DNA of 64,000 nt. Source: Chaetoderma sp. LZ-2023a (taxonomy: Eukaryota > Mollusca > Caudofoveata > Chaetodermatida > Chaetodermatidae). Of the stretch, positions 22,791-34,500 are shown piece by piece (the first letter of the stretch is position 1; the number at the start of each line of letters is the position of its first letter). Made by a program: the position numbers and the translations under genes. The notes beneath the pieces were generated by a model that had not been told where the DNA came from, ran no database searches, and saw nothing but the letters and a program-made list of their open reading frames with translations. The stretch covers positions 136,304,508 to 136,368,507 of the forward strand of contig CM067374.1 in the NCBI GenBank assembly GCA_034401795.1. The letters are read 5' to 3'.

Positions 22791-22952
22791 TCAGTTGGCT
22801 GTTAAATTATTCTTTTTTAGACATTTAATTTTGTTTTTTTGTTCAGTAAATTTTTTGAGCCGTTCAGTTGCGAAAACAGGACTGGATAAAAAGCTGAATG
22901 AATAAAAAATGAAATTAAATATCTAAAAAGAGAATAATTTAACAGCCAACTG
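22791..22952. repeat. Long inverted repeat (MITE-like hairpin)
   Basis: The left arm starting 'cagttggctgttaaattatt' (22792) pairs with the right arm ending 'aataatttaacagccaactg' (22952). The stem is about 40 bp and the loop about 80 bp. A related sequence ('gagttgggtgttaaattatt') occurs at about 54017. No target duplication was identified. Confidence 0.8.
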
Positions 22953-23204
22953 TAGAGCCATGGTTACATGGCCATACTGTCATAAGGTGATATCGTACAT
23001 ATTTCATACAAAGAATAATTTTAAATGACTGGTTTTTCACGTGGGCTTGAGGGATGCTGAATGACCACTGGCCAATACAGTTTGTCATCACTCATCATCA
23101 GAAAACTCAAACAGAAAAGGAACCCATTACTAAAGAATAATACCGAAACAATATATAATAGACAATAAGACGAACATTGTAAGTCTGTAGTGCTCATCCT
23201 CTGC

Positions 23205-23768
23205 GGTGGATCCAGAAATTATTGAAGGGGTGTCCCTTGCGGTAGGTCTGGATGGGACCTTAGGAGGGCCTCTCTCCTCCCCCTCTTGCTAAAGGGGGTG
23301 TTGGTGGGTTTCGGGGGGAGGGGTGCTCCCCCATAGAAATTTTGTGAATTTAAAACTGTTGAGATGCGATTTCCAGCTTTCTGAGTGGAAATATTGAGTT
23401 TTACTTTACCTGTAATTTAGAACATTCTTGGAGATAATCAAGCAGTCAAAGGAAATCTATGGTACGACAAATAATAAGATTGTGAACATGCTTTAACTTA
23501 GTTTTAAAATTGCATCAGTTGGTGTTGCCTTCACTACCTTAGAGAATAAGTGTAATTCTGCAATGCACACTTCATACATTTATTGGTATTTTGCATTACT
23601 TAACCCGTATGATTGTCTTGAAATTGAGATTTTCTGGCTTCAGGGTTCAAAGGGCCATAATTTTCAATGACATCTTCATGACTTATGAGAAAACGTTTTA
23701 GTTAAGGGGAGGGATGGCGAGGGTCTGGGAGAGGTGGCCAGAGCCACCCCCTTGAATCCGCCACTCAT
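23205..23768. mobile_element. Probable non-autonomous element with GGATCC-type inverted ends
   Basis: The left end 'gcggtggatccagaaatt' and the right end 'cccccttgaatccgccactc' are imperfect inverted repeats around GC-rich subterminal runs ('gggggaggggtgctccccca'). About 150 bp further right a second similar end occurs ('cccctattataatccgctac', 23932-23955). No coding capacity or clear target duplication. Confidence 0.45.
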
Positions 23769-23769
23769 T

Positions 23770-24515
23770 CTTATTGTCCATTAAGAATTATGGAATATAC
23801 AATTGTGTGGGGATGTATGGCCCACTCTATGCTATGGTGTATTATTTTCTGCTTATTCACTCAAAATAATTTTGACAGAAAAAAATTGGGGGCTGGTCAA
23901 GATTTGGGGCCACGGGCCAATGCCCCCGCTGCCCCTATTATAATCCGCTACTGCAAACCTACCATACACCCCCACCCCAAGATGAAGATCCAAGGGTAGA
24001 TGAATGGATGGACATACAGATGGAGTATTTTAGTGTTGTATTTTACTATGCTACTATGTATTCCTGTATACAGTACAGCTCATATGTAAGATAACATGTT
24101 TGGAAGAGAAAAACATGTAAGTTAGTACAATTTTGAACATGATGTAAGAAATGTTTTGTTGAATATTTTGGGCTTAATTTGAATGGAAGCCATTCCAAGT
24201 CCACAATATTCAACAGTATGTTTTCTTTTTTTAAACATGTTAAGCTATTCCTAAGCTGTATTGTACACATGTGCGATGTTCCATGACACAACAGTCTGTA
24301 ATTTCATCATTAAACTTATGCTGAGGGAATAAATGGATGGTATCTTATACTGTAACTGGTTTGAAAACTGATGCCATATTTACTAAGAGGCATCCGTTTC
24401 GAGCTATGCCCCGTCCATTTCTAGCAATTCCACACCAACATCTAGTTAAGCACGTTTTGTGCGTGTTGGCATCAATTTATATACATTGAAACCTGAATTC
24501 CCAGAATCCCCAATT
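23770..24515. other. Unassigned AT-rich sequence
   Basis: Apart from the second GGATCC-type end near 23932-23955 and a short GGATGGAC run near 24005, nothing is supported. Confidence 0.35.
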
Positions 24516-24517
24516 CT

Positions 24518-24592
24518 AGGTTGAATATTTTGAAACTAAGTTGACTGGATACTGTTGCCACCCAGTCAAATTAGTTTCAAAATATCAGTAGA
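24518..24592. repeat. Foldback repeat, family 2
   Basis: Arms 'gaatattttgaaactaagtt' and 'aattagtttcaaaatatcag' pair over about 30 bp around the centre 'gactggatactgttgccacccagtc'. Confidence 0.85.
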
Positions 24593-24680
24593 CATACAAA
24601 TCGTACACTTTACAGACTTTTGACAGAGCTAGATAGATCATTTATTACGCATTATGATGTCAGCCTAACTGTGACGTAAT

Positions 24681-25059
24681 GCACCTTTCCAGGTTATCCA
24701 TCCACCATCTGACATCATAATCAACTCCACGACGTGTAAGATGACGTCATAATCATGACATCGTGAATGATTCAAAATAGTCCGTTTTTAACTCTTAATA
24801 GTCTGACACGTTGTATGAATTGTATGTCTTTACCATTCAGTAAACTTCTGTTAAATATTTTAAAAACTAATTTGATTGGATGCTGCCATAGACAGCGTCC
24901 AGTCAAATTAGTTTCAAAATATTTAACAGCTTACCTGTAATTTTCTAGAAATTGATAGACAGGGAGTTCAGAGATCAATCGATCCCAACACGGACGTCGT
25001 GTGGGTAAGACTTAGATTGTGATGGGCGGGGAATAGGTAAAAGTGGAAAGGTCCATTGA
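24681..25059. mobile_element. Composite MITE with central family 2 foldback
   Basis: It begins with 'cacctttccagg' and ends with 'gtggaaaggtccattgag', inverted relative to each other. The middle carries 'tgacatcataatcaactcc' and a family 2 foldback (24853-24930), then 'gggagttcagagatcaatcg' and 'gggcggggaataggt'. The same order occurs at 31946-32285, 31488-31839 and 40025-40391. Confidence 0.75.
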
Positions 25060-25283
25060 GTATTACATCATATACCCGAGTGCCAGATCTGATCTTTCCA
25101 TTACCTGATGTAAAACCGGTCTATCTGAGTGAATAATTTCTGTACAAAGTAAAACCAATAAGCCTTGCCATGTATGTAAATAGCTTCTAATGACAAGTAT
25201 ATATGATCTTAATACAAAATGTAAGTAAAATGGACTAAGCATTTCTACAATAATTTGACTGGAAATTGGTTGATTCAGTCAAA

Positions 25284-26850
25284 CAAGAGGCCCAAGGGCC
25301 TGTGGCGCTCACCTAGACCATTGGCATTTAAACCATTTGCATTTAAATAGACATGATGGATGATTTTCGGAAAATCCAAAATGGCCACCAAAAAATTGAC
25401 CAATCAAGCCCCTCGTTTAATATGTTGTAGCTAACCATCATAGGATCGTTCCACCCAAGTTTTGTTGAAATCAGGCTATTGATTGAAGGAGTACCATTTT
25501 TAAATGGTTCCGGAAAACTTTCAGAAAATTTGATCAATCAAAATTCTATATGCAGCTTCTAAAGCCTACCGCCCTAGGCTCGTTCCAGCCACCGAATAAA
25601 TTGACCAATCAAAATTCTATATACAAGCTCTGAAGCATAGCACTTTAGGGTTCTTCCAGCCAAGTTTGCTTGAACTCGTTCAAGCGATTAATGAGGAGTA
25701 GCCGTTTAACTGATTTCCCAAAATTTTCAGAAAATTCAAGATGACCACCGGAAAAATGGACCACTCAAAATTCTGTATAAAAGTTCTGAAATCTACCAGC
25801 CTAGTATCCTTCCATCCAAGTCTGGTTGAAATTGCTCAAGCAGTTATTGAGTAGGGTTTAAAACAATTTCTCGCCATTTTTCAGAAAATCCAAGACAGTT
25901 GGCCGAAAAAATTGACAAATCAAAATTCTGTATACAGGTTCTGAAGCCTACTAGGCATGGGATCTTCCATCCAAGTTTGATTGAAATCGGTCCAGTGGTT
26001 ATCGAGTAGTACTTTTAAGTAATTTCCAGAAAATCCAAGATGGCCGCCAGAAAAACTTACCAATCAAAATTCTGTAAACATGTTTTGAAACCTACCAGCC
26101 TAGTATCCTTCCAGCCAAGTATGGTTGAAATTGCTCAAGCAGGTAATGAGGAGTAGCGTATTAAATGATTTCCCACCATTTTTTGGAAAATTCAAGATGG
26201 CCACTGGAAAAATGGACCAATCAAGTCTGTATACAAGTTCTGAAGGATACCACATTAGGGTTCTTTCATTCAAGTTTAATTGAAATCGGCCCAGTGATTA
26301 TCGAGAAGTAGGCTTTTAAGTAATTTCCACAAATTTTCAGAAAATCCAAGATGGCTGATGGAAAAATTGACCAATCAAAATTCTGTATACAAGTTCTGAA
26401 ACATACCAGTGTACTATCTTCCCAGCTAAGCCTGGTTGAAATTGTCCTAGCAGTTAATGAGGAGTAGTGTTTTAAACGATTTACCGCAATTTTTCAGAAA
26501 ATTCAAGATGGCTGATGGAAAAATTGACCAATCAAAATTCTGTATACAAGTTCTGAAACATACCAGTGTACTATCTTCCCAGCTAAGTCTGGTTGAAATT
26601 GTCCAAGCAGTTAATGAGTAGTGTTTTAAACGATTTACCGCAATTTTTCAGAAAATTCAAGATGGCCGCCGAAAATAATTGATCAATCAAAATTCTGTAT
26701 ATAAGTTCTGAAGCCTACCCCATAGGGTCTTTCCAGCCAAATTAGGTTGAAATCTTCCAAGCGGTTAATGAGTAGTGTTTTTAAGCAAAAGTTGACGGAC
26801 GGACAGACGGTCGCCATGCCATAAGCTCGTTCTGGCCAGGTGAGCTAACA
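25284..26850 (+). mobile_element. Pearl-like element, complete, with tandem core
   Basis: It starts with ACAAGAGGCCCAAGGGCCTG and 'tggcgctcaccta', and ends with 'gccataagctcgttctggcc' then AGGTGAGCTAACA. In between are about ten core units marked by 'accaatcaaaattctgtata' at about 25399, 25532, 25603, 25757, 25912, 26060, 26213, 26369, 26525 and 26679; spacing is 148-156 bp for most. There is no ORF. The architecture (unique ends, tandem core of about 155 bp) resembles the non-autonomous pearl elements described in bivalves. Family identity is inferred. Confidence 0.85.
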
Positions 26851-26859
26851 ATACAAGCG

Positions 26860-28050
26860 ACAATTGCTCAAGATTTTGACGACCATCTGCTCAGCATGCA
26901 GCTAACTTAGACGTATTTAACGGTCTGTACTCATCAATCAGTGGCCAAAATTTGGTTTCAATTGTCAAGATTTGCCTAGAAAATTGAAATCTTTACTTAG
27001 TCAAAGTCCATTTGTAGACCAAGTGAAGACTTCTTTTAAAAGTTTATCACTAGAATGACTGACTCGGTTATCGGTAGTCATTTCAATGGTAAAAACTCAA
27101 AAAGAACTTCTTAGCCTACAACTGGACATTTCGTAAAGAGCAGTTTTCTAGGCAGCAAAATCTGATTTCAGCCAAAATGGTTTCAAAATATTCATCTGCT
27201 TATCTGAATGCATAGATTAAAATCGTAGCAATATCAGGTATGAGTCAGAGTGCATGGTTTATCGATATATATCGCAATTTAACAAAATGAAATTGGAAAA
27301 TCATGAACAATTTGTGGAGTTGTTTATTAATCTATATGACACATTTATTATACTAGATTGCTCAGTCAATAACGCGACATCACAAATTCCCACATTCACA
27401 GCTTTGACCTCTTGACCCCCTGGGGAGTGTAGCCAAACGTAAATCTCATCACACAATACACAATTTATTATATAAGTAATCCACATACCAAATTTGGTTG
27501 AATTCCACACAAGTTTAGCAGACCTAGTGCGATGGAGTTTTAAAGATATTTGACCTTTTGACACAAGGGAGCCACCCCCCCCCCCCCCTTCACCCCAGCA
27601 GAGCAACACCCAAATGTTGTCTCGCAATGCGCAATCATATGGGTAAACCACATTCCAAACTTGTTATACATTAAAGACATACAATTCGCACACTTTACGG
27701 ACTACTCAGTACCCATGCCGAAGCTAGATAGGTCATTACGATGTTTGATCGTGATGTCAAGCTACATGTGACGTAATTGATTATGACGTTATATACTCGA
27801 GTGACAGAGCAGATCTAGCACTTTTATTTATATGATAAAGTGTCAAAAACCGTTTCGGTTTAACATTTAAAATTATCAACCAAGTTTATCAAAGCTCGTT
27901 CAAACTGATATTTACTAAACTGTGTTGATATTTTTCACATTATTTCACATTTATTTAATTTTCAATATTACAAGGGAGCTCTTTCACCCATTATTGCCTA
28001 AATTTGATCATGAATATCAAAATATTTAATGTCAATTTGCAGGCAAAGTG
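26860..28050. other. Repeat-rich intergenic sequence downstream of CSN6
   Basis: It contains a family 1 foldback (27030-27110), a poly-C tract at about 27570-27590, and a composite-MITE fragment at about 27690-27850. 'tttatt' at 27950-27955 would read AATAAA on the minus strand and is a weak candidate poly(A) signal for CSN6, about 535 bp past the stop codon. Confidence 0.35.
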
Positions 28051-28059
28051 AAGAATATT

Positions 28060-28160
28060 TCTGAAAATATAGTACTGGAATGACTGGCTCGATCACCGAG
28101 CCAGTCATTCCTGTCGTAAATTAAAAAAAATAGTCTTCTCTTAGCCTGTAAATGGACATT
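28060..28160. repeat. Foldback repeat, family 1
   Basis: The centre 'gactggctcgatcaccgagccagtc' is a near-perfect palindrome with outer arms 'atatagtactggaat' and 'attcctgtcgtaaatt'. 'cctgtaaatggacattcg' follows. Confidence 0.85.
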
Positions 28161-28489
28161 CGTAAAGACCATTGCAGAGGCCGGTTTTGGTCGGCTTCGT
28201 CATCAAAGGGTTAATTTCCATATTACAAGGGAGCTCTTCTGAGATCCTCTAATCATGTATGACAGCAGTCTATAGTTGCAACTTTCCATCAAACCGCTTG
28301 CAAATTATGCAAGTAACTGCCTTGAAATGATGCCTCAGAAAGGAAATTCTGCTACATAATCCAAGGATAGCTATAGCAGTACACCCAAGTTCTACAGCAC
28401 AGATCCTGGCACATATATCACAACGGCTCTGAGAGCTTCACTTGTCAATCACAGTTTGATTGGTCATGTTCACTGATCACTGGTAAGTA

Positions 28490-28576
28490 TCATTGACTGG
28501 CGGATGTGAATAAAAATCCACGCACTCGTCTCCCAACTCCTTCTCGTCCGTACAAAACATTGAATTTGTTTATAAA
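28490..28576 (-). CDS. cops6: cops6 terminal exon i
   Basis: Acceptor 'ctctttcag'. It encodes [20 protein letters not shown] then FLFTSASQ and TGA. The family usually ends shortly after the RGxxF motif; here five extra residues (TSASQ) follow. Confidence 0.94.
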   Translation of the reverse strand, partial: FINKFNVLYGREGVGRRVRGFLFTSASQ

Positions 28577-31500
28577 CTGAAAGAGAGAAATACATCACAG
28601 TCAAAAACACCAAACGTACAAGCCTTTTAACACTCAGGTCGGCCAAAAACGGCTTCTACAATGAGCTTGGCCATGTCCATTTGCAGCCCAAGAGAAAATA
28701 ATTTTTGAAAATTTACCACTACTGTTAAATTTTCAAAAAATGTTTTCTCTTGGTCTGCAAATGGACATAGAAAATTTTCTTGAACAAATTTGAGGATTAG
28801 AGAGTTAAAACATTAAATGACTAACACAATGGCTAATACCAGGCACATGCTAATACCAGGCACATGCTAATACCAGACACAGGCTAATACCAGACACAGG
28901 CTAATAACCGGCACAGGCTAATACCAGGTACAGGTTAATACCAGGCACAGGCTAATATCAGGAATGTGCTAATAACAGGAACAGGCTAATATCAGGCACG
29001 TGCTAATAACAGGCACAGGCTAATACCAGACACAGGCTAATACCAGACACAGGCTAATACCAGACACAGGCTAATATCAGGCACATGCTAATACCAGACA
29101 CAGGCTAATACCAGACACATGCTAATACCAGACACAGGCTAATACAAGGCACAGGCTAATACCAGACACATGCTAATACCAGACACAGGCACAGAATAAT
29201 ACCAGGCACGTCACTTCTGTAAACACAGGCTAATACCAGGCAAAGGCTTATACCAGGCACGCGTCTCTTCTGTAGACACAGGCTAATACCAGGCACATGT
29301 CTCTTCTGTAAACACAGGCTAATACCAGGCACGTGTCTCTTCTGTAGACACAGGCTAATACCAGGCACAGGCTAATACCAGGAACAGGCTAATACCAGGC
29401 ACATGTCTCTTCTGTAAACACAGGCTAATACCAGGCGTGTCTCTCTTCTGTAGACACAGGCTAATACCAGGCACGTGTCTCTTCTGTAGACACCGGCTAA
29501 TAAAAGGCACGTGTCTCTTCTGTAGATACAGGCTAATACCAGGCACATGTCTCTTCTGTAGACACAGGCAAATACCAGGCATGTGTCTCTTCTGTAGACA
29601 CAGGCTAATACCAGGCATGTGTCTCTTCTGTAGACACAGGTTAATACCAGGCACAGGGTGGCACAAACACAGGCTAATACATGTACCAGGCACAGGGTGG
29701 CACCAAACACAGGCTAATACCAAACACAGGCTAATACCAGGCACAGGGTGGCACAAAACACAGGCTAATACCAGGCACAGGGTGGCACCAGGCACACAAT
29801 GGCACCAGACACACAGTGGCACTAGACACAGGGTGGCACCAGACGCAGGGTGGCACCAGACACACAGTGGCATCTGACACAGGCTGCCAGTCGCACCAAG
29901 CACAGGATGGCACCAGACATGCGGTGGCATCAGACACTGGCTGACACCAGACTGTGTGGCACCAGACACAGGCTAACACCAGAGGCTGGGTGGCACCACA
30001 CACACGCTGACACCACACACAGGGTGGCCCCACCTGTACTCACATTCTCTCTGGTATTAACGTCTCATTGTCTCCTGTTTAACCAACAGATGTTTTGCTA
30101 TAATAGTAGCCATCTAAACCCAGAGTGAATCACCTCCCCATGGAGGATGAGTCATGTGACTGTGGTCATCCAGTCACAATGCATGATATGGGTACTAGAA
30201 AATCAACCTCTGTTGCTTCATGTATGCATGCAGTACTGCCGGTCAGGTAGGGAGGCTGGATGACACTTAAGTAAGGAAGGCAGTTAGAAAGGCAAGATGA
30301 GGTGAGTATCACAAGCCAAGTGGAACATGTGGCTGACATCCTTGATGCCATCACATACACATCTATATATTAATTCCTTAAATATCTGTAATTTAACAAC
30401 ACTAGAGACAATGATTTCTTAGTTAGTTGCCTAAAAGTCAACAGCTTCAAAATGACAAAATGAAGCATTTTCTTTCCAAATTGGTTCCAGTACAGTGGAA
30501 GATTCAAAGGATCCAGTATATATCAGATAAACTGCATTTATACAATACAAAGAGTCAATCCAGGGCATAAATCTTGGGGGTAAATCTGATGAATATCTTA
30601 CCGTTGCTTATTACAAGATTTGGTGTTAACATATCAAGATATAACACTACAGTAGCATTGCTTAATTGAGCTGAAAATTATCCATAATTGTTCTAAAGAA
30701 ACAATGAATAAGATCTTCTCACCCATCAATAGTCCTTATATTTACCTCCCTGAAACCAGGAGGTTGGATTTTTAAAGCTTTGTGGTAAATCAGATGCATA
30801 GCTGTCAGACGTATGCACACACAAATAGAAGCGAATGCAATACACTCGCCATCAGATGGCAATAGGATAATAAGGTACATCCTGATTCACCACACACAAC
30901 CACCACAAAAAATAAAGTAATCATAGTGAAGTTTACAAGTACATACCTGATTGATTGAACTGCAGCTTTTTGTTATTGTGCCGAGATATGCCATCAGACT
31001 GACATCATTACATTGCTAAATATACAAATTAACAATGAGGGCTTGAAATTAGTACGGATAAACACAGAAATGAACAATTAACAACTAGTAGTTTTTCAAA
31101 GACAGGTCTCTTGGTCTGTAAATTAGACAAAGGAAAATTTAGATTTTTCTTAACAAATCTTGACAATTAGACGTCTGACCGCTAAATTTTTGCTGACATC
31201 ATGTTCTAGGGGTTATATCTCTGGATATGATAAATATATTCAGAACAATTTGACTGAAAGTTGTTGGTGGCTAGCCCACCCACAACTTTCAGTCAAATTG
31301 TTCCAAAAATTTTCAGCAAGTTCAAAGTTTTTGCTCATTGAAATTATTATCCGATGGCTTGTAGCAGGGAGACATATTCAAATATTCAACAGCTTACCTA
31401 TGTTGTCTATTGGCAGTTCATATTATATTGGTATTTCAGGACCACTAGTTACATCAATATTAATCTTAAGTTCTTTTACTTGTAATTCACCTTTCCAAAG

Positions 31501-34500
31501 TACCCACCCATCATATGATGTCACAAAGAACTGCGTGATGTGTACAATGACATCATAATGAATGACGTCGATAAGTACATCGCGAACACATATTTGAAGA
31601 TGGTCTATGCGTTGTTGTACAAATTGTTTGTTTTTACTATTACATAAATATTCTGTTGAATATTTTGAAACTAATTTGACTGGGCGCTGTTGCTTATAGG
31701 CAGCAATAGCACCTCCCTGTATAGGTTTCAGGAAATTGATAGCTAGCGCATTTGGGGGATCGATTAATCCCAACACGGCGAGGTGTGGGTGGAGCGTAGC
31801 TAGTGGGCGGGGCATGGCTAAAAATGGAACGGTCCATTATATGAGCAGATTATATATTATAATTAGATTTTAATCATTAGCCCATGATTTAGCCAATCCT
31901 GACAGATTTCAATTTTACTATCACATGTGTAGGTTGGTCCTTAGACAATGGATCTTTCCAGAGTAATGACATCATAATCAGCTAAGCGGCGTGTAGGATG
32001 ACATCATAATCATTACATCATAAATGATTCTATAAAACCCGCCTTTAACTCTTAATAGTCCGACACGTTGTAGGAATTGCATGTCTCTACTATTTAATCA
32101 ACATGTTGTTGAATATTTTGAAACTAATTTGACTGGGCGCTGTTGCTGCCATACTTTACCTGTATAGTTTTCTGGAAATCGATAATCAGGGAGTTCAGAG
32201 ATCGATCAACGTCAACATGAGCGAGGTGTGGGTGGAGCTTAGATTGAGATGGGCAGGGCATAGCCAAAAGTGGAAAGGACCATTGACAGCTGAAATTTTT
32301 TTAATTGCCAGATCGGAATTACCATAGGTGAATGACATGGAATGCAGGAAATTTCAATTTCCCTTTCTCCGAGATCTAACAATACTCACCATTCTGTTAC
32401 TTTCTGATACACAGCTGGCCTTGACAGCTGACTCTAGGACTATAGACCTAGAAAGCTTTACCGACTCCTTGGAACCGGGTACTCGGCTCCCAACTGCCGA
32501 GTACCCGTCTACCATAGAGCTCATATTGTTTGCATAGCCACCAAACAAGAGAAATCCATGGCTTGCCTCCGTGGGGCTGGGAGGCTGGGTCCGTAACAGA
32601 TTGGCGAGTATTGTTAGATCTCGGAGAAAGGGAAATTGAAATTTCCTGCATTCTCCTTCGATCAATACTCACCATTCTGTTACTTTCTGATATACACCAG
32701 ATTTGTTCAGTAACCTGGTGGGAAGGGGCAAGCCATAAATGCTACTTTTGCCCCTTGGAGAAAGATTTAGACATAACAACTTGACTAATGGAGACCTAAA
32801 AGGACCGTCAAGTTATCGGAACCGAATCACATTCACGTCACTGCCCCCGCCCACCCCCCTTTTTCTCCTAAGAAAAGAGAGAGAACTCACGAACATGTAC
32901 CTCGCCTGAAACACAAATATGCCAAGAGGGTTAACTGCTCTTTGCATATATTAGCCTGGGAATGAGCATAAATATATAAGATGAATGATCATGATATATA
33001 GACATAATACAAAACACTCTCAATCGTGAATTACCTCATGATATTTGGAATTCAGACCTGGAGCCTCCAACCATTCACTTGTCCAGCCTCAGTGACACAA
33101 CTGGTTGATATCCTCTCGCTCGACCATGCCTGCTTCTAAATTCTCTCTTACAAATGCCAAAAAAGGAAGAAGAGCAGTGCGGTCATATAGCTATCGTCTC
33201 AAACAGCTAAAGCGAGTGGAATGGCGAAGTCTGACACATCCCTCATATAGTAATCCGTGAAAGAGGACTCACAGTGCCCTTGTGCGACAGCCATGATGTC
33301 CTTAAATGGAACACCATTGTCAAGGGCGGAAGAGGCGGCTAATCCTCTAACAACGTGCCCTTGCGCCTTGCACTTGGAGCCCAGTCAGAATCTCACGGGT
33401 AATCTGAATGCATTCGACTACCCAACGAGAGATAGAATCCATGGATGCGGCGCCATATGGTAGATCCACAGATGTCTATCATTCGACCGTAACGAGTCTG
33501 TCCGTTTTGTACTTAGTCAAAGCACGGACTGGGCACCAGACACTGGCATCACGATCCAACCTACTTAGTTTCGGTATAACGATCGGTTTGCCGGGATATC
33601 TCAAAGATCGAGATCTTTGACATAAACCCTGCTCTTGGCAGAAGACGCAGACCCTCTCTGGAGACAATAAATCGGTCCCTCTGCTGAAAGTGCATGGATC
33701 ACACTGCGCCTTCTAGCTGAGGAAGCTGCCAATAGAAAGACCGCCTTTAGAGTCAAATGCTTTAGACTAGCCGAACGCAACGGTTCGAAAGGGTGCTTGG
33801 CCAGTACATTAAGCAGTAAAGATAGACTCCAGGCTGAAATGACTACCGGTTGTCTCGGTCGGAGATTGCTCATTCCCTTCACCATTCCGGGTGTCCAGAC
33901 AGGTGCCAAAGACAGATTCTGCGGTGGAAAGTCCCACCACTCCGGCATGTACCCCTGGGATAACCATCCCGGGACCAGACTATCTGACGTCACACCTCGC
34001 CAGGCCTCGACGAAACGCATGAGCCTTCCGCCCACCATAGACGCCTCGACGTCTAACAGGGTTGTCCGGCTCGCGGTCCGGTCCACACACCCCCCCCTTT
34101 CTTAACGAGAGAGAGAGAGAACCATTTCCGTCTTGGCTCGGCAGGTATAACCGGCACTGCTGTTCCTGTCGCACAGGTGCGGTCCAGGCGGATATGAAGG
34201 GAGCCCTCGTACCCTCAGGTACGATCTGCTCCCTTCTTTCCGCCCTTGGAGGACTTACCCTTACCCCTCCCCCTGCCCTTCCCGCCTCTAGGGCGATCAT
34301 GAGCAACAGTGGGGAGGGTAGGGGCCTCCACAACCTTCCTGGCTTTCTTAGCCGGCGGCGGCTGAGAAAATCCAGACGAAGCAGAAGTCGCAGTAGGCTT
34401 AGCTTTCGCCTTGCCTTTCTGCTTCTTCTGCATCTTCGAAAGTTGGACAGCTAACGGTTTCCCTACAGCCCCTAGTGCGTGCGCTTGCCGCACTCGCTCC

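Noticed and set aside
29156-30033. Cys/Leu/His-rich ORFs on both strands, resembling a repeat protein
   Set aside because: These are frames through the 17/36-bp minisatellite and lie in a cops6 intron.
30166-30360. A candidate cops6 exon (reads DVYVMASRM)
   Set aside because: Superficial likeness to the [10 protein letters not shown] segment, but it lacks splice borders in the right phase. The true exon was found at 30948-31016.
33885-33900. Deletion in DIRS copy 1 as a retained splice product
   Set aside because: The missing segment in copy 2 does not end in AG at the acceptor side, so splicing does not explain it.
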